Shown: positions 26,522-35,699, counted from the stretch's first letter. The stretch: DNA of 64,000 nt from Alphaproteobacteria bacterium (GCA_018828145.1 JAHJWO010000032.1:35900-99899); one strand, 5' to 3'. Numbers and translations: made by a program. The notes: generated by a model from the sequence alone, not told the origin.

Positions 26522-27448
26522 TTGCAGGTCTATCTGCCGATCGCTGAAATGTCGGTGAACCTCTTCTTTCTCGTGGGGATCGGAGGGGCGGTCGGCTTTC
26601 TGTCCGGATTGTTCGGCGTTGGTGGCGGCTTCCTGCTGACGCCATTGCTGATCTTTTCCGGCGTTCCAGCACCCGTGGCCGTGGCATCCGTCACCGGCCA
26701 GGTCGTGGCTGCCTCCACCTCCGGCGCCCTTGCGCATTATCGACGCGGCGCCATCGACCTGCATCTGGCGCTCTATCTCGTGCTGTCAGGGGTCATCGGC
26801 GCCTTTGGCGGCGTCGCCGCCTTTGCCCTGCTGCGCGATGCCGGCCAGCTCGATCTGGTCATTTCCCTCGGCTTCCTGGTGCTGCTCGGCTTCGTCGGCG
26901 TGCTGATGCTGATCGAGTCCACCCGCTCCATTCTCAAGCAGCGCAAGGGCATCGTGGTGCGCGAGCGCCTGCCCAATCAGCACAATTGGATTCACGGCCT
27001 GCCCATGCGGGTCCGGTTCAAGAAGTCGCGGCTCTATATCAGCGTCCTGCCGGTGCTGATCATTGGCCTGTTCATCGGCTTTGTGGGCTCGCTGCTGGGT
27101 ATTGGTGGCGGCTTTATCATGGTGCCGGCACTGGTCTATCTGCTGCGTGTGCCCGGCAATGTCGTCATCGGCACCTCGCTGGCGCAGGTGGTGGCGATGA
27201 TGGCGGCGACGACGGTGCTGCATGCCGTCCAAAGCCAGAGCGTCGATATCCTGCTCGCCTTCTGCCTCATGGTGGGTGGCACGGCCGGCGCCCAGTTCGG
27301 CGCCTCGGCTGGCAAATATCTGCGCGGCGAGCAGTTGCGGGGCCTTCTGGCGCTGCTGGTTCTGGCCGTGGCGATCCGCTTCGGCCTGTCGCTGGTGCTG
27401 ACCCCTGCCGACCCCTTCACCATGGCCGTGTTGGGGGGCAGCCAGTGA
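26522..27448 (+). CDS. TauE/SafE-family sulfite/anion exporter
   Basis: 308-residue polytopic inner-membrane protein with two internally repeated halves, each with the family glycine motif: SGLFGVGGGFLLTPLL (about residue 30) and LLGIGGGFIMVPALVY (about 190). Exporters of this family move sulfite, sulfoacetate or related anions. I keep the TTG at 26522 (MQVYLPIAEMSVN) because this N-terminus recurs in related proteins I know; ATG 26549 is the alternative. Overlaps the next gene by GTGA, and the pair is a recurrent two-gene unit in Rhizobiales. Confidence 0.86.
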   Translation: MQVYLPIAEMSVNLFFLVGIGGAVGFLSGLFGVGGGFLLTPLLIFSGVPAPVAVASVTGQVVAASTSGALAHYRRGAIDLHLALYLVLSGVIGAFGGVAAFALLRDAGQLDLVISLGFLVLLGFVGVLMLIESTRSILKQRKGIVVRERLPNQHNWIHGLPMRVRFKKSRLYISVLPVLIIGLFIGFVGSLLGIGGGFIMVPALVYLLRVPGNVVIGTSLAQVVAMMAATTVLHAVQSQSVDILLAFCLMVGGTAGAQFGASAGKYLRGEQLRGLLALLVLAVAIRFGLSLVLTPADPFTMAVLGGSQ

Positions 27449-28206
27449 GATTCCTTGCCCTTTGCTTGCTTCTTGCCTGCACTTTGCTGGTCCCGGCCCA
27501 CGGCGCGCGGCTGATCTCGCAGGTCTCCAACGAGACCATCGAGATCACCTCGAGCTTTGACGGCGAGCGGATGAACTTCTTCGGCTCCATCGTCCCCGAT
27601 GCCGGCGCCGAGGAAAAATTCGTCACCGGGCCATTCCACGTCGTCGTTGTCGTGCTGGGGCCGACCCAGAACCGCGTTGCGCGGCAGAAGACCAACAATT
27701 TCGGCGTCTGGATCAATACCGGGCAGGTCGAGTTCTCCAACTTCCCGAGTTATTTCCATGTGCTCTCGAGTGGGCGGCTGTCCGACATCACCGATATCAC
27801 CACGCTGACCACCAACTATATCCTGCCCGAGGCGCATACCCTGGTGGCCAATAGCAGCGACTGGTGGAAGAGCGCCATCTTCGGCCGCCAGCTGGTGCGC
27901 CTGATGACCGAGGAAGGCCTCTTCGGCGTGCAGGAGAATGGTGTCAGCTTCCTTGCCGACAATTTCTATTCGGCGCGCCTGACCCTGCCCAGCAATGCCC
28001 CGCCCGGCCCCTATCTGGCCCTGACCTATGTCTTCCAGAATGGCGAAATCATCGCCCGCAAGTCCGAGGGTTTTGCCGTGCGCAAGATCGGCTTCGAGCG
28101 CTTCCTGGCGCTCTCGGCCGTGCAGCAGCCGCTGCTCTATGGCCTGGTCTGCGTCATCCTGGCGCTGTTCACCGGCTGGCTCGGCGGCGTGATCTTCAAG
28201 CGCTAG
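27445..28206 (+). CDS. TIGR02186-type membrane-anchored periplasmic protein
   Basis: 253 residues from GTG 27445. Signal peptide of about 23 residues (RFLALCLLLACTLLVPAHGA), a periplasmic body with ISQVSNETIEITSSFDGERM and VVLGPTQNRVARQKTNNFGVW, and a single C-terminal membrane helix (about 228-248) ending in IFKR. This fits the family encoded beside TauE/SafE permeases; it may assist anion export, but its biochemistry is unknown. Its stop shares CTAG with convergent pdeM. Confidence 0.82.
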   Translation: MRFLALCLLLACTLLVPAHGARLISQVSNETIEITSSFDGERMNFFGSIVPDAGAEEKFVTGPFHVVVVVLGPTQNRVARQKTNNFGVWINTGQVEFSNFPSYFHVLSSGRLSDITDITTLTTNYILPEAHTLVANSSDWWKSAIFGRQLVRLMTEEGLFGVQENGVSFLADNFYSARLTLPSNAPPGPYLALTYVFQNGEIIARKSEGFAVRKIGFERFLALSAVQQPLLYGLVCVILALFTGWLGGVIFKR

Positions 28207-28910
28207 CCGCGCACCAGCCGTTTTGGACTGACTGGATATGTGCGGTCCTTGCCCAGCATGGTCACTTCCAGCCCCGGCCAGTGGAACAGCCCGAAGAAGG
28301 CTGGCGACAGGATGTTGATCGACCCCGTCGAGGCGCCATAGGCCGGCAGGATGAGCAGCCGGTTGTCATGCACGAAGCACGGCCGCCGCGTCGAGCGCCC
28401 CTCGATATGGATATGGGCCGCCGGGTGGAGGTGTCCCGCCACGAGACCCGTCACGCCACGCTGCGGCTCGTGGGTCAGCATCAGCCCGCCCAGCTCGACC
28501 TGGCTCAGGCATTGCCCGCCCAGCGCATGGGGCCGCGGATCGTGATTGCCCGAAAGCCAGAGCCATTCGGCAAGTCCGGTCATGTTGTCGAGCCGCGCCC
28601 GATCCACCTCGCTCAGGGTCGTCGTGCCCTCGTCGCGGTGGAAGCTGTCGCCCAGCGATACCAGCCGCTGCGCGCCGGTCCGGCGGATATCGGCTTCCAG
28701 CCGGGCCAGGGTCATGCCCGTGTCATAGGGCGGCAGCATCTGCCCGCGCCGGGCAAAACTGCTCATCTTTTCCAGGTGCAGATCGGCGACCAGCAGCGTC
28801 TGCTGGGCGTGCCAATAGAGCGCGCCGGAGGGCAGGGGTTCGAAATTCTGGCCAGCAAAGCGCAAGATCGGCGTCTCCGTGATCTCGGCTTGATATAGGA
28901 CTTGGCTCAA
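28203..28910 (-). CDS. pdeM: ligase-associated DNA damage response endonuclease PdeM
   Basis: 235-residue calcineurin-like metallophosphoesterase. Metal-binding motifs in order: LVADLHLEK (D-x-H), LGDSFH (G-D), WLSGNHDPRP (G-N-H-D), GHLHPAAHIHI (G-H-x-H). Members sit with Lhr-like helicases and ATP-dependent DNA ligases in a predicted repair system. Here it follows the helicase gene with a 19-base gap on the same strand. A ligase and an exonuclease of that system are not in the window. Confidence 0.88.
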   Translation of the reverse strand: MSQVLYQAEITETPILRFAGQNFEPLPSGALYWHAQQTLLVADLHLEKMSSFARRGQMLPPYDTGMTLARLEADIRRTGAQRLVSLGDSFHRDEGTTTLSEVDRARLDNMTGLAEWLWLSGNHDPRPHALGGQCLSQVELGGLMLTHEPQRGVTGLVAGHLHPAAHIHIEGRSTRRPCFVHDNRLLILPAYGASTGSINILSPAFFGLFHWPGLEVTMLGKDRTYPVSPKRLVRG

Positions 28911-28929
28911 CTTTGCCTACCGGAGCGAT

Positions 28930-31434
28930 CTACCCCGCGGGACCGCTCATGGCCTCGCGCATCAGTTCATCTGCGGCATCAGCCATAGCCGATTCGCGGC
29001 CTTCTCCGAAAATGGGTTCCCTGCCGATATCGAGCATGACCGGCACGGCCAGGGGCGAGATACGCGACAGCGGCTTATGCACCACATGGCCGCGAATACG
29101 GCGCAGCATGTCGCCCAGCCGCTCGATATCGAGCAGGCCCCGCGCCGCATCGCGCCGTGTCGCCTGGATCAGGATGTGGTCCGGCTCGTGCTGGTAGAGC
29201 ACGTCATAGATCAGGTCTGAACTCATGGTGATCTGCCGTCCGGTCTTTTCCTTGCCCGGATGGCGGCGCTCGATCAGCCCGGCAATGATGGCGCAGTTGC
29301 GAAAGGTGCGCTTCATCAGCGCCGATTCATCGAGCCAGGCTTCGAGATCGTCGCCAAGCATGTCCTCCGAGAACAGCTCGTCCAGCGATAGCCGCCCAGT
29401 GCGGATCAGCGCCGACAGGTCACCCAGGCCCCAGATGGCCAGGGCATATTCGGAGGCCACGAAGCCGAGCGGCCGGGCTCGTGCCCGCTCCAGCCGCCGG
29501 GTGAGCAGCATGCCCAGCGTCTGGTGCGCCAGCCGGCCTTCGAATGGATAGCAGACCAGGTAGTTCTGCGCGCCGCGGGGAAAGGTCTCGACCAGAAGGC
29601 TATCGCGCCCGGGCAGCACCGAGATGTCGCGTTGCAGGCGCAGCCAGTCACTGACCTGGTCGGGCAGCACGCTCCAGCTGGCCGGCGTATCCAGCATCTT
29701 GCGCACCCGCTCGGCCAGATAGGTCGAGAGCGGAAACTTGCCACCCATATAGGAGGGGATCTTGGGATTGGTCGCCTGCGCCCGGGAGACGAAGGCCTCG
29801 TTGTCGCGCATGCCTTCGAAGGCCACGATCTCGCCGCCGAACATGAACGTGTCGCCCACCAGCAGCGTGCCGAAGAAATACTCTTCCATCTCGCCCAGCA
29901 CCCGGCCGCCTGCGCCCACCGGGCTGTTGCTCTGCCCCTTCTTGAGCCCGCGCGAGCGGATCAGCCGCACCCGTACCATCGGCTCCTCGATGATGGTGCC
30001 GATATTGAGCCGGTATTGCTGCGCCACCTGCGGATTGGCCACGCGCCACTTGCCATCCTCGGTGGGCTTGAGCCGCGCATAGCGCTCATAGGCCTTGAGT
30101 GCGTAGCCGCCGGTCGCGACGAATTCGAGCACCCGGTCAAACTGGCCGCGGGGCAGGTCGCGATAGGGCCAGGCGTGGCGAACCTCGTCATAGAGATCGT
30201 CGGCCGCAAACGGCGCCGCACAGGCCATGCCCAGGATATGCTGCGCCAGCACGTCATAGCCGCCGGATACCGGATCCTCGCTGTCCTGGTGGCTTTCCGC
30301 CACCGCTTCCAGCGCCGCCTCGCATTCGAGCACTTCGAAGCGGTTGGACGGCACCAGCAGCGCCTTGGACGGCTCGTCGAGCCGGTGATTGGCGCGGCCG
30401 ATGCGCTGCAGCATGCGCGAGGACCCCTTGGGTGCCCCCACCTGCACCACGAGGTCCACATCGCCCCAGTCGATACCCAGGTCGAGCGTCGAGGTGCAGA
30501 CCACGGCCTTGAGACTGCCCGCCACCATGGCGCCTTCCACCTTGCGCCTCTGCTCCACCGAGAGCGAACCGTGATGCAGGGCAATGGGCAGCATGTCGTC
30601 ATTGACCGCCCACAGCCCCTGGAAAAGCATCTCGGCCTGGCTGCGCGTATTGACGAAGAGCAGCGTCGTCTTGTGTCGCTTGATGGTCTCGTAGAGCTCG
30701 CGATGCGCATAGTTGGCTGAATGCCCGGCCCAGGGCAGGCGCTCTTCGGTCTCGAGGATCGCCAGCACGGGCGGCGCACCGCCCGACGCCGTGAGCAGAT
30801 GCGTCGCCCGCTCGGGCACCGGCTGGGCGATCCAGTCGCGCAGCAGGTCCGGCCGCGCCACGGTGGCACTCAGCGCCGTGATCTGCACCTCCGGCGCCAG
30901 AAGGGCGATCCGCGCCAGGGCCAGGGACAGCAATTCCCCGCGCTTGGAGGTCACCAGCGCATGCAGTTCGTCGAGCACGATGCGGCGGAGCGAGCCGAAG
31001 AACAGCTCCGCGTGCGGATGGCTGATGAGAAGGCAGAGCTGTTCCGGCGTGGTCAAAAGGATATGCGGCGGCTTGGCCCGCTGCCGGGCCCGCTTGCTGG
31101 CCGGCGTATCGCCGGTCCGCGTCTCGGCCGTGATCTTGAGGCCCATCTCCAGGATGGGCGCATTGAGATTGCGCTGCACGTCCACCGCCAGCGCCTTGAG
31201 CGGGGAGATATAGAGGGTGTGGAGGCCGGCGAACTTGCCGTCCACCAGGTCGGTCAGCGTCGGCAGGAACCCCGCCAGCGTCTTGCCGGCGCCGGTCGGG
31301 GCGATCAGCAGCGCCGAGGCGCCCGCCTGCCAGCTCTCCAGTACGTCGAGCTGGTGCTGCCGCGGCGCCCAGCCCTTGCGGGCAAACCAGTCGGTGATGA
31401 TGGCGGGGAGGGGCGTAGTCAACGGCACCCCCAC
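28930..31434 (-). CDS. ligase-associated Lhr-like DEXH-box helicase
   Basis: 834 residues. SF2 helicase: ATP-binding IAPTGAGKTLAGFLPT (about 41-56), DEXH box IVLDELHALV (about 150), SATVARPDLL, then motif VI region QRIGRANHRLDEPSKALLVP, a winged-helix part and the Lhr C-terminal domain. Typical length for the 'ligase-associated DNA damage response' class. Start GTG 31434-31432 is preceded by GGGGAGG on its strand; both fall in repeat copy B. GTG 31428 and TTG 31422 are alternatives. Pairs with pdeM. Confidence 0.9.
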   Translation of the reverse strand: MGVPLTTPLPAIITDWFARKGWAPRQHQLDVLESWQAGASALLIAPTGAGKTLAGFLPTLTDLVDGKFAGLHTLYISPLKALAVDVQRNLNAPILEMGLKITAETRTGDTPASKRARQRAKPPHILLTTPEQLCLLISHPHAELFFGSLRRIVLDELHALVTSKRGELLSLALARIALLAPEVQITALSATVARPDLLRDWIAQPVPERATHLLTASGGAPPVLAILETEERLPWAGHSANYAHRELYETIKRHKTTLLFVNTRSQAEMLFQGLWAVNDDMLPIALHHGSLSVEQRRKVEGAMVAGSLKAVVCTSTLDLGIDWGDVDLVVQVGAPKGSSRMLQRIGRANHRLDEPSKALLVPSNRFEVLECEAALEAVAESHQDSEDPVSGGYDVLAQHILGMACAAPFAADDLYDEVRHAWPYRDLPRGQFDRVLEFVATGGYALKAYERYARLKPTEDGKWRVANPQVAQQYRLNIGTIIEEPMVRVRLIRSRGLKKGQSNSPVGAGGRVLGEMEEYFFGTLLVGDTFMFGGEIVAFEGMRDNEAFVSRAQATNPKIPSYMGGKFPLSTYLAERVRKMLDTPASWSVLPDQVSDWLRLQRDISVLPGRDSLLVETFPRGAQNYLVCYPFEGRLAHQTLGMLLTRRLERARARPLGFVASEYALAIWGLGDLSALIRTGRLSLDELFSEDMLGDDLEAWLDESALMKRTFRNCAIIAGLIERRHPGKEKTGRQITMSSDLIYDVLYQHEPDHILIQATRRDAARGLLDIERLGDMLRRIRGHVVHKPLSRISPLAVPVMLDIGREPIFGEGRESAMADAADELMREAMSGPAG

Positions 31435-31541
31435 CTAACCTCCCCCTGGAAGGGGGAGGAACCCGTCCGGTGCGACGCACCTGATCGTGCCAATGCCTCG
31501 ATGCAGCTCCTCCCCTTGTCAGGGGGAGGCCGGGTGGGGGT
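31427..31541. repeat. intergenic inverted-repeat element, copy B
   Basis: Outer arms ACCCCCACC (31427-31435) and GGTGGGGGT (31533-31541), inner hairpins CCTCCCCCTgga-AGGGGGAGG and CTCCCC-ttgtca-GGGGAG, and a central GATCGTGCC also present in copy A. Read on the minus strand, its left end supplies GGGGAGG plus a GTG used by the helicase gene. Confidence 0.78.
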
Positions 31542-31634
31542 TCGGAACGACCACAAACTTGCCAACTCACACCTTCTGCAAATCACATTCCACCCTATAT
31601 GATCCCCCAACCACCACAAACAGGGCGACCTGCC

Positions 31635-31925
31635 ATGAGCGATCAACCCCAGACCGAGACGCCGCGTTCCCCCGTCGAGCGCTTCTTCGGCGGCCATCCG
31701 GTCAATGTCCTGATCAAGCTGGCCTTCGTGTCGCTGCTGGTCGGCTTTTCCATGAGCGTCTTCGGCGTCAATGTGGAGGGCGTGGTGCGGGGCGCCATCG
31801 ACCTGGTGCGCGAAGCGCTGCGCGACGGCGCGGGCCTCTTCCGCAATATCGGCGGCTATATCCTCACCGGTGCCGCCATCGTCGTGCCGGTATGGCTGGT
31901 GCTGCGCCTTTCCAAGAGCCGCTGA
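31635..31925 (+). CDS. DUF6460-type small membrane protein
   Basis: 96 residues from ATG 31635. Polar N-terminus, then VERFFGGHPVNVLIKLAFVSLLVGFSMSVFG, cited as positions 13-43, an amphipathic helix (VVRGAIDLVREALRDGAG), and a second membrane helix near the C-terminus. Small two-helix proteins with this RFFGG opening occur widely in Rhizobiales without known function. Its TGA overlaps the ATG of the next gene. Confidence 0.72.
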   Translation: MSDQPQTETPRSPVERFFGGHPVNVLIKLAFVSLLVGFSMSVFGVNVEGVVRGAIDLVREALRDGAGLFRNIGGYILTGAAIVVPVWLVLRLSKSR

Positions 31926-32599
31926 TGGCGCCCGAACGCCTTCGTCTCACGCCGTCCCAGGCCCTGTCGCGGCTCGTCCCGCATATTCTGGACATGGTCA
32001 GCGATGCGCAGGGGCACCGGATTGCCATCGGCCTGGCCGGTGGCCCGGGCACCGGCAAATCGACCCTGGCTGCCGAACTGGTGACCATGCTCAACGCCAC
32101 CCATCCCGGCAGCGCCGCGCTCGTGCCCATGGATGGCTTCCATATGAAGCATGCCAAGCTCGAAGCCATGGGCCAGGTCGACTATAAGGGCGCCCCGCAT
32201 ACCTTCGAGGGCGCCGAGTTCCTCAGCTTCCTCCATCACCTCAAGGCGGCGAAGGAGCCGGTCAGCGGCCCCCTCTATTCCCGCAAGATCGAGGATACCG
32301 TCGAGCACGCCTTTACCGTGCAGCCCGAGGTGCGCATCCTGATCGTCGAGGGCAATTACCTGCTGCTCACCGAAGGCCCGTGGGCCGGGGTCAAGGCGGC
32401 GCTGGACTACGCCGTGTTCATCGACGTGCCGCGCGACATCGTCAAGGCGCGCCTGCTGCGGCGCCATGGGGAGGAGGGGCTCTTCACCGAAGAGCGCAAC
32501 CGCGCCCATATCGAGCGCAACGACCTGCCCAATTACGATCTGGTCTCCCAGTCGCAGGATCGCGCCGACGTGGTGATCGAGATGGATGTGACGGGTTAG
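31925..32599 (+). CDS. uridine kinase-like P-loop kinase (nucleoside/sugar/pantothenate type)
   Basis: 224 residues. Walker A GLAGGPGTGKSTLAAEL at about 38-54, substrate strand VPMDGFHMKHAKLEAMG, and VIVEGNYLLLTEGPW-type lid region (ILIVEGNYLLL here) as in the PanK/uridine kinase superfamily; C-terminal YDLVSQSQDRADVVI. Rhizobial fructose kinase FrcK and yeast YFH7 share this layout. The phosphate acceptor cannot be read from sequence. Coupled to the small membrane protein upstream. Confidence 0.82.
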   Translation: MAPERLRLTPSQALSRLVPHILDMVSDAQGHRIAIGLAGGPGTGKSTLAAELVTMLNATHPGSAALVPMDGFHMKHAKLEAMGQVDYKGAPHTFEGAEFLSFLHHLKAAKEPVSGPLYSRKIEDTVEHAFTVQPEVRILIVEGNYLLLTEGPWAGVKAALDYAVFIDVPRDIVKARLLRRHGEEGLFTEERNRAHIERNDLPNYDLVSQSQDRADVVIEMDVTG

Positions 32600-32605
32600 C
32601 CTCTT

Positions 32606-32642
32606 CCTTCTCCCCTTGAGGGAGAAGGTGCCCCGAAGGGGC
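32606..32642. repeat. double-hairpin palindromic repeat
   Basis: CCTTCTCCC (32606-32614) pairs with GGGAGAAGG (32620-32628), followed by GCCCC-gaa-GGGGC (32630-32642). This tandem hairpin is a common dispersed repeat type in Rhizobiales intergenic DNA. It may terminate the kinase transcript; no long T-run follows. Confidence 0.7.
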
Positions 32643-32717
32643 GGAGGCGCCAATTCCCACTTTCCCCGCGATCGCCGGCTGGATTAGGGTCCCACAACCA
32701 TCCTGTCCTGAGTCCCC

Positions 32718-34073
32718 ATGTCCGCCCAGCCCCGCCCCCAGCATCCTTTCACCGTGCGTCACGCCGATGTGTGGAAGATAGCGCTGCCTGCCTCGCTCGC
32801 CTTCATCACCGAGCCTTTGGTGGGCATTGTCGATATCACCGTCATCGGCCGGCTCGGCGATGCGGGCCTCCTGGGTGGGCTGGTGCTGGGTGCGCTGGTC
32901 TTCGACATCATCTTCTCGCTGGCCTATTTCCTGCGCATCGGCACGGCCGGGCTGGTCGCCCAGTCGGTCGGCGCCAGGGACCCGCGGGATGGCCTGCTGC
33001 ATGTCGTCCGGGCCATCCTGCTGGGCATCGGCATTGGCGCGGTCATGATCGCCCTGGCCTGGCCCATGCTCTGGCTGGCGACGACTTTGCTGGCGCCTGG
33101 CTCTGGCGCCGCTGTGGCGCTGGCGGACTATTTCTTCATGCGCATCTGGTCGGCGCCGTTTTCGCTGATCAATTACGCCCTGCTGGGCTGGTTCTATGGC
33201 CGCGCCGCGGCCACTACCGGCATGGCGCTGCAGCTTCTGCTGCACGGCATCAACATCGCCGCCAGCATCGCCTTCGTCTATCTGCTGGGCTGGGGCGTGG
33301 CCGGCGCCGCGGCCGGCACCGTGCTGGGCCAGATTGTCGCCGCCATGGTCGGCCTTGCCCTGCTGTTGCGCCACTATGGCGGGCTCAAGGCCGTGCTGGG
33401 CAGGATTGCCCCCGGCGAACTGCGCGACGCCACGGCGCTCCGCCGCATGTTCGGGCTCAGCCGCGATCTGATGATCCGCTCCATCGCGCTGATGGGCGCC
33501 TATGCCTGGTTCGCTGCCCAAGGCTCGCGCATGGGCGAGGTGGCCCTTGCGGCCAATGCCGTGTTGCTCACCCTGCTGATGACCGTGGCCTTCTTTCTTG
33601 ATGGCATTGCCCAGGCGGCCGAGCAGTTGACCGGCAAGGCGGTTGGCGCCAACTGGCGGCCGGCCTTCGACCAGGCCTATGGGCTGAGCTTCTTCTGGGG
33701 GCTGATCCTGACCGTGACGCTGGGGCTGGCCTGGTATGCCGCGGGCCCCTTCGTCATCGGGCTGATGACGACCAATGCCGAGGTGCAGGCCTATGCTATG
33801 ACCTATCTGCCGATCGCCGCGCTCTGCACCGTCACCTTCATGCCCGCCTTCGTCTATGACGGCATCCTGATCGGCACCACGCTGAACACCACCATGCGCA
33901 ATGGCATGGTCGCGTCGCTTGTGGTGTTTCTTGCTGCTGCGCTGGCACTGCAGCCCTTGCTGGGCAATTGGGGTCTGTGGGCGGCCCTGCATTGCTGGTT
34001 CGTGGCGCGCGGCGCCATCTACTGGTGGGCGCTGGAACGGCGCCGGGCTGGGCTTTTCACTGCAGCGGCCTAG
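32718..34073 (+). CDS. MATE-family multidrug/cation efflux transporter
   Basis: 451 residues, twelve membrane helices in two six-helix halves. N-terminal IALPASLAFITEPLVGIVDITVIGRLG, given as residues 18-44, and the internal repeat YAWFAAQGSRMGEVALAANAVLLTLLM match the DinF branch of MATE. It would exchange cationic drugs for Na+ or H+ at the inner membrane. Single-gene unit; its stop shares CTAG with the convergent sigma factor. Confidence 0.9.
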   Translation: MSAQPRPQHPFTVRHADVWKIALPASLAFITEPLVGIVDITVIGRLGDAGLLGGLVLGALVFDIIFSLAYFLRIGTAGLVAQSVGARDPRDGLLHVVRAILLGIGIGAVMIALAWPMLWLATTLLAPGSGAAVALADYFFMRIWSAPFSLINYALLGWFYGRAAATTGMALQLLLHGINIAASIAFVYLLGWGVAGAAAGTVLGQIVAAMVGLALLLRHYGGLKAVLGRIAPGELRDATALRRMFGLSRDLMIRSIALMGAYAWFAAQGSRMGEVALAANAVLLTLLMTVAFFLDGIAQAAEQLTGKAVGANWRPAFDQAYGLSFFWGLILTVTLGLAWYAAGPFVIGLMTTNAEVQAYAMTYLPIAALCTVTFMPAFVYDGILIGTTLNTTMRNGMVASLVVFLAAALALQPLLGNWGLWAALHCWFVARGAIYWWALERRRAGLFTAAA

Positions 34074-35287
34074 CCCGGGGTGGTCAATTCCCGCAGCCTT
34101 CGCGCAATGAACCGTTGCTCTGCCGGCTGCGTGGTCAGCGCCAGGGCCGCCTCATAGGCCGAGCGCGCCTCTGCTGCCCGGTCCAGGCGGCGCAGCAGGT
34201 CGGCCCGGGCGGCATGCCACAGGCGATAGTCGCCCAAGGCCGATTCCAGCCCATCCACCAGTTTCAACCCCGCCTCGGCCCCATCGCGCATGGCAATGGC
34301 CACGGCGCGATTGAGTTCGACGATCGGCGACGGGTCGACCCGCATCAGCATGTCATAGAAGGTCACGATCAGCGGCCAGTCGCTGCCCGCGCGGCCATGG
34401 GCTGCCGCGATCGCCGCCTGGATCGAGTAAAGACTGAACCGACCACCCAGCACCTGGCGCACCAGGGCCTGGCCCTCGGCGACCTGGGCCTGGTTCCACA
34501 GCGCGCGGTCCTGCTCATCGAGCGGCACGATCTCCCCGCCGACCACGCGGGCCGCGCGCCGCGCGTCATGCAGCAGCATCAGGGCCAGAAGCCCCGTCAC
34601 CTCGGGCTCCTCGATCAGCGTGCCGAGCAGGCGGGCCAGCCGGATGGCCTCTGCACAAAGGTCGGTGCGCAGCGCGCTGGCGCCCGAACTGGCCAGGTAC
34701 CCCTCGTTGAAGACGAGATAGATCACTTGCAGCACCGCCTCGATGCGCTCGGCCAGTTCATCGGGCCCCGGCACCACATAGGGGATGCCCGCATCGCGGA
34801 TCTTGGCCTTGGCCCGCACGATGCGTTGCGCGATTGTCACCGGGCTGGTGAGATAGGCCGCGGCGATTTCCTCGGTCGTCAGCCCGCAGATCTCGCGCAG
34901 CGTCAGCGCCACCTGCGCATCCGGCGACAGCGCCGGGTGGCAGCAGGTGAAGACCAGTCGCAACTGGTCATCGGCAATGGCCGGGATATCCGAGTCATCG
35001 GGCAGGGCCTCCAGTTCGATCTGCTGGGCCAGCTGGTCGGCAGCCCGATCGAAACGGGCGTCGCGCCGGATGCGGTCAATGGCCTTGAAGCGCCCCGCCG
35101 AGACCAGCCAGGCCCGCGGATTGGCCGGTATCCCCCGCTCTGGCCAGCTGGCGAGCGCGGCGAGCCAGGCGTCGTGCAGCGCTTCCTCGGCGCGGTCGAA
35201 CCCGCCCAGCAGGCGAATGAGCGTGGCCAGCACGCGCGGCGCCTCGGCGCGATAGACCGCCTCGATGGCCCGACCCGCTTCGTTCAA
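34070..35287 (-). CDS. ECF42-like RNA polymerase sigma factor with C-terminal TPR-like extension
   Basis: 405 residues from TTG 35287-35285, which overlaps the upstream YCII stop (TTGA). Sigma region 2 (AVYRAEAPRVLATLIRLLGG, EEALHDAWLAAL), region 4 (LTLREICGLTTEEIAAAYL, TIAQRIVRAKAKI), then about 200 extra residues typical of ECF42: FNEGYLASSG, LLALMLLHDARRAAR, and helical repeats ending in QRFIARRLREL. ECF42 factors have no membrane anti-sigma factor and sit beside a DGPF/YCII protein, as here. A matching promoter lies upstream of the pair. Confidence 0.9.
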   Translation of the reverse strand: MNEAGRAIEAVYRAEAPRVLATLIRLLGGFDRAEEALHDAWLAALASWPERGIPANPRAWLVSAGRFKAIDRIRRDARFDRAADQLAQQIELEALPDDSDIPAIADDQLRLVFTCCHPALSPDAQVALTLREICGLTTEEIAAAYLTSPVTIAQRIVRAKAKIRDAGIPYVVPGPDELAERIEAVLQVIYLVFNEGYLASSGASALRTDLCAEAIRLARLLGTLIEEPEVTGLLALMLLHDARRAARVVGGEIVPLDEQDRALWNQAQVAEGQALVRQVLGGRFSLYSIQAAIAAAHGRAGSDWPLIVTFYDMLMRVDPSPIVELNRAVAIAMRDGAEAGLKLVDGLESALGDYRLWHAARADLLRRLDRAAEARSAYEAALALTTQPAEQRFIARRLRELTTPG

Positions 35288-35637
35288 CCTTGGACGCTCA
35301 TCACCGGCCGCACTTCCACGCAGCCGATCCGGGCCAGCGGGATATTGGCGCCGATGCGCATGGCCTCGTTGAGGTCCGCCGCCTCGATCAGGATGAAGCC
35401 GGCCACCTGTTCCTTGAGCTCGGCGAAAGGCCCGTCGGTGGCGCTCATCTTGCCCTGGCGCATCCGCACCGTGGTGGCGTTGGCGGGCGACATCAGCGCC
35501 TCGGCCGCGATGAAATGGCCCCGCCGCTGCAGCTCCAGGTCGTATTCCGCCGAATCCTTGACCAGTTGCGCCCACTCGCCGGGTGGCAGCGTGTCGGGCA
35601 GGGTGCTGTCGAAGCAGACGAGGCAGAGATATTTCAT
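35284..35637 (-). CDS. YCII/DGPF-domain protein (ECF42 partner)
   Basis: 117 residues, one YCII-related domain: MKYLCLVCFDSTL at the N-terminus, RMRQGKMSATDGPFAELKEQ containing the DGPF signature, and AGFILIEAADLNEAMRIGANIP. First gene of the pair with the sigma factor; ribosome site GGAGG upstream of ATG 35637. DGPF proteins are the constant neighbours of ECF42 factors; whether they act as targets or partners is not settled from sequence. Confidence 0.9.
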   Translation of the reverse strand: MKYLCLVCFDSTLPDTLPPGEWAQLVKDSAEYDLELQRRGHFIAAEALMSPANATTVRMRQGKMSATDGPFAELKEQVAGFILIEAADLNEAMRIGANIPLARIGCVEVRPVMSVQG

Positions 35638-35672
35638 GTCGGATCCTCCGGTTTTGGTTGTACCGGACTCTC

Positions 35673-35699
35673 ATCGAACGGGAAGGGGCGGATTCGACA
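35673..35699 (-). promoter_or_regulatory. ECF42-type promoter of the YCII-sigma operon
   Basis: On the minus strand TGTCGA (35699-35694), a 17-base spacer, then CGAT (35676-35673), about 36 bases before the YCII start. This matches the -35 TGTCGA and -10 CGA/TC signature that I recall for ECF42 targets, implying autoregulation. Confidence 0.6.
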
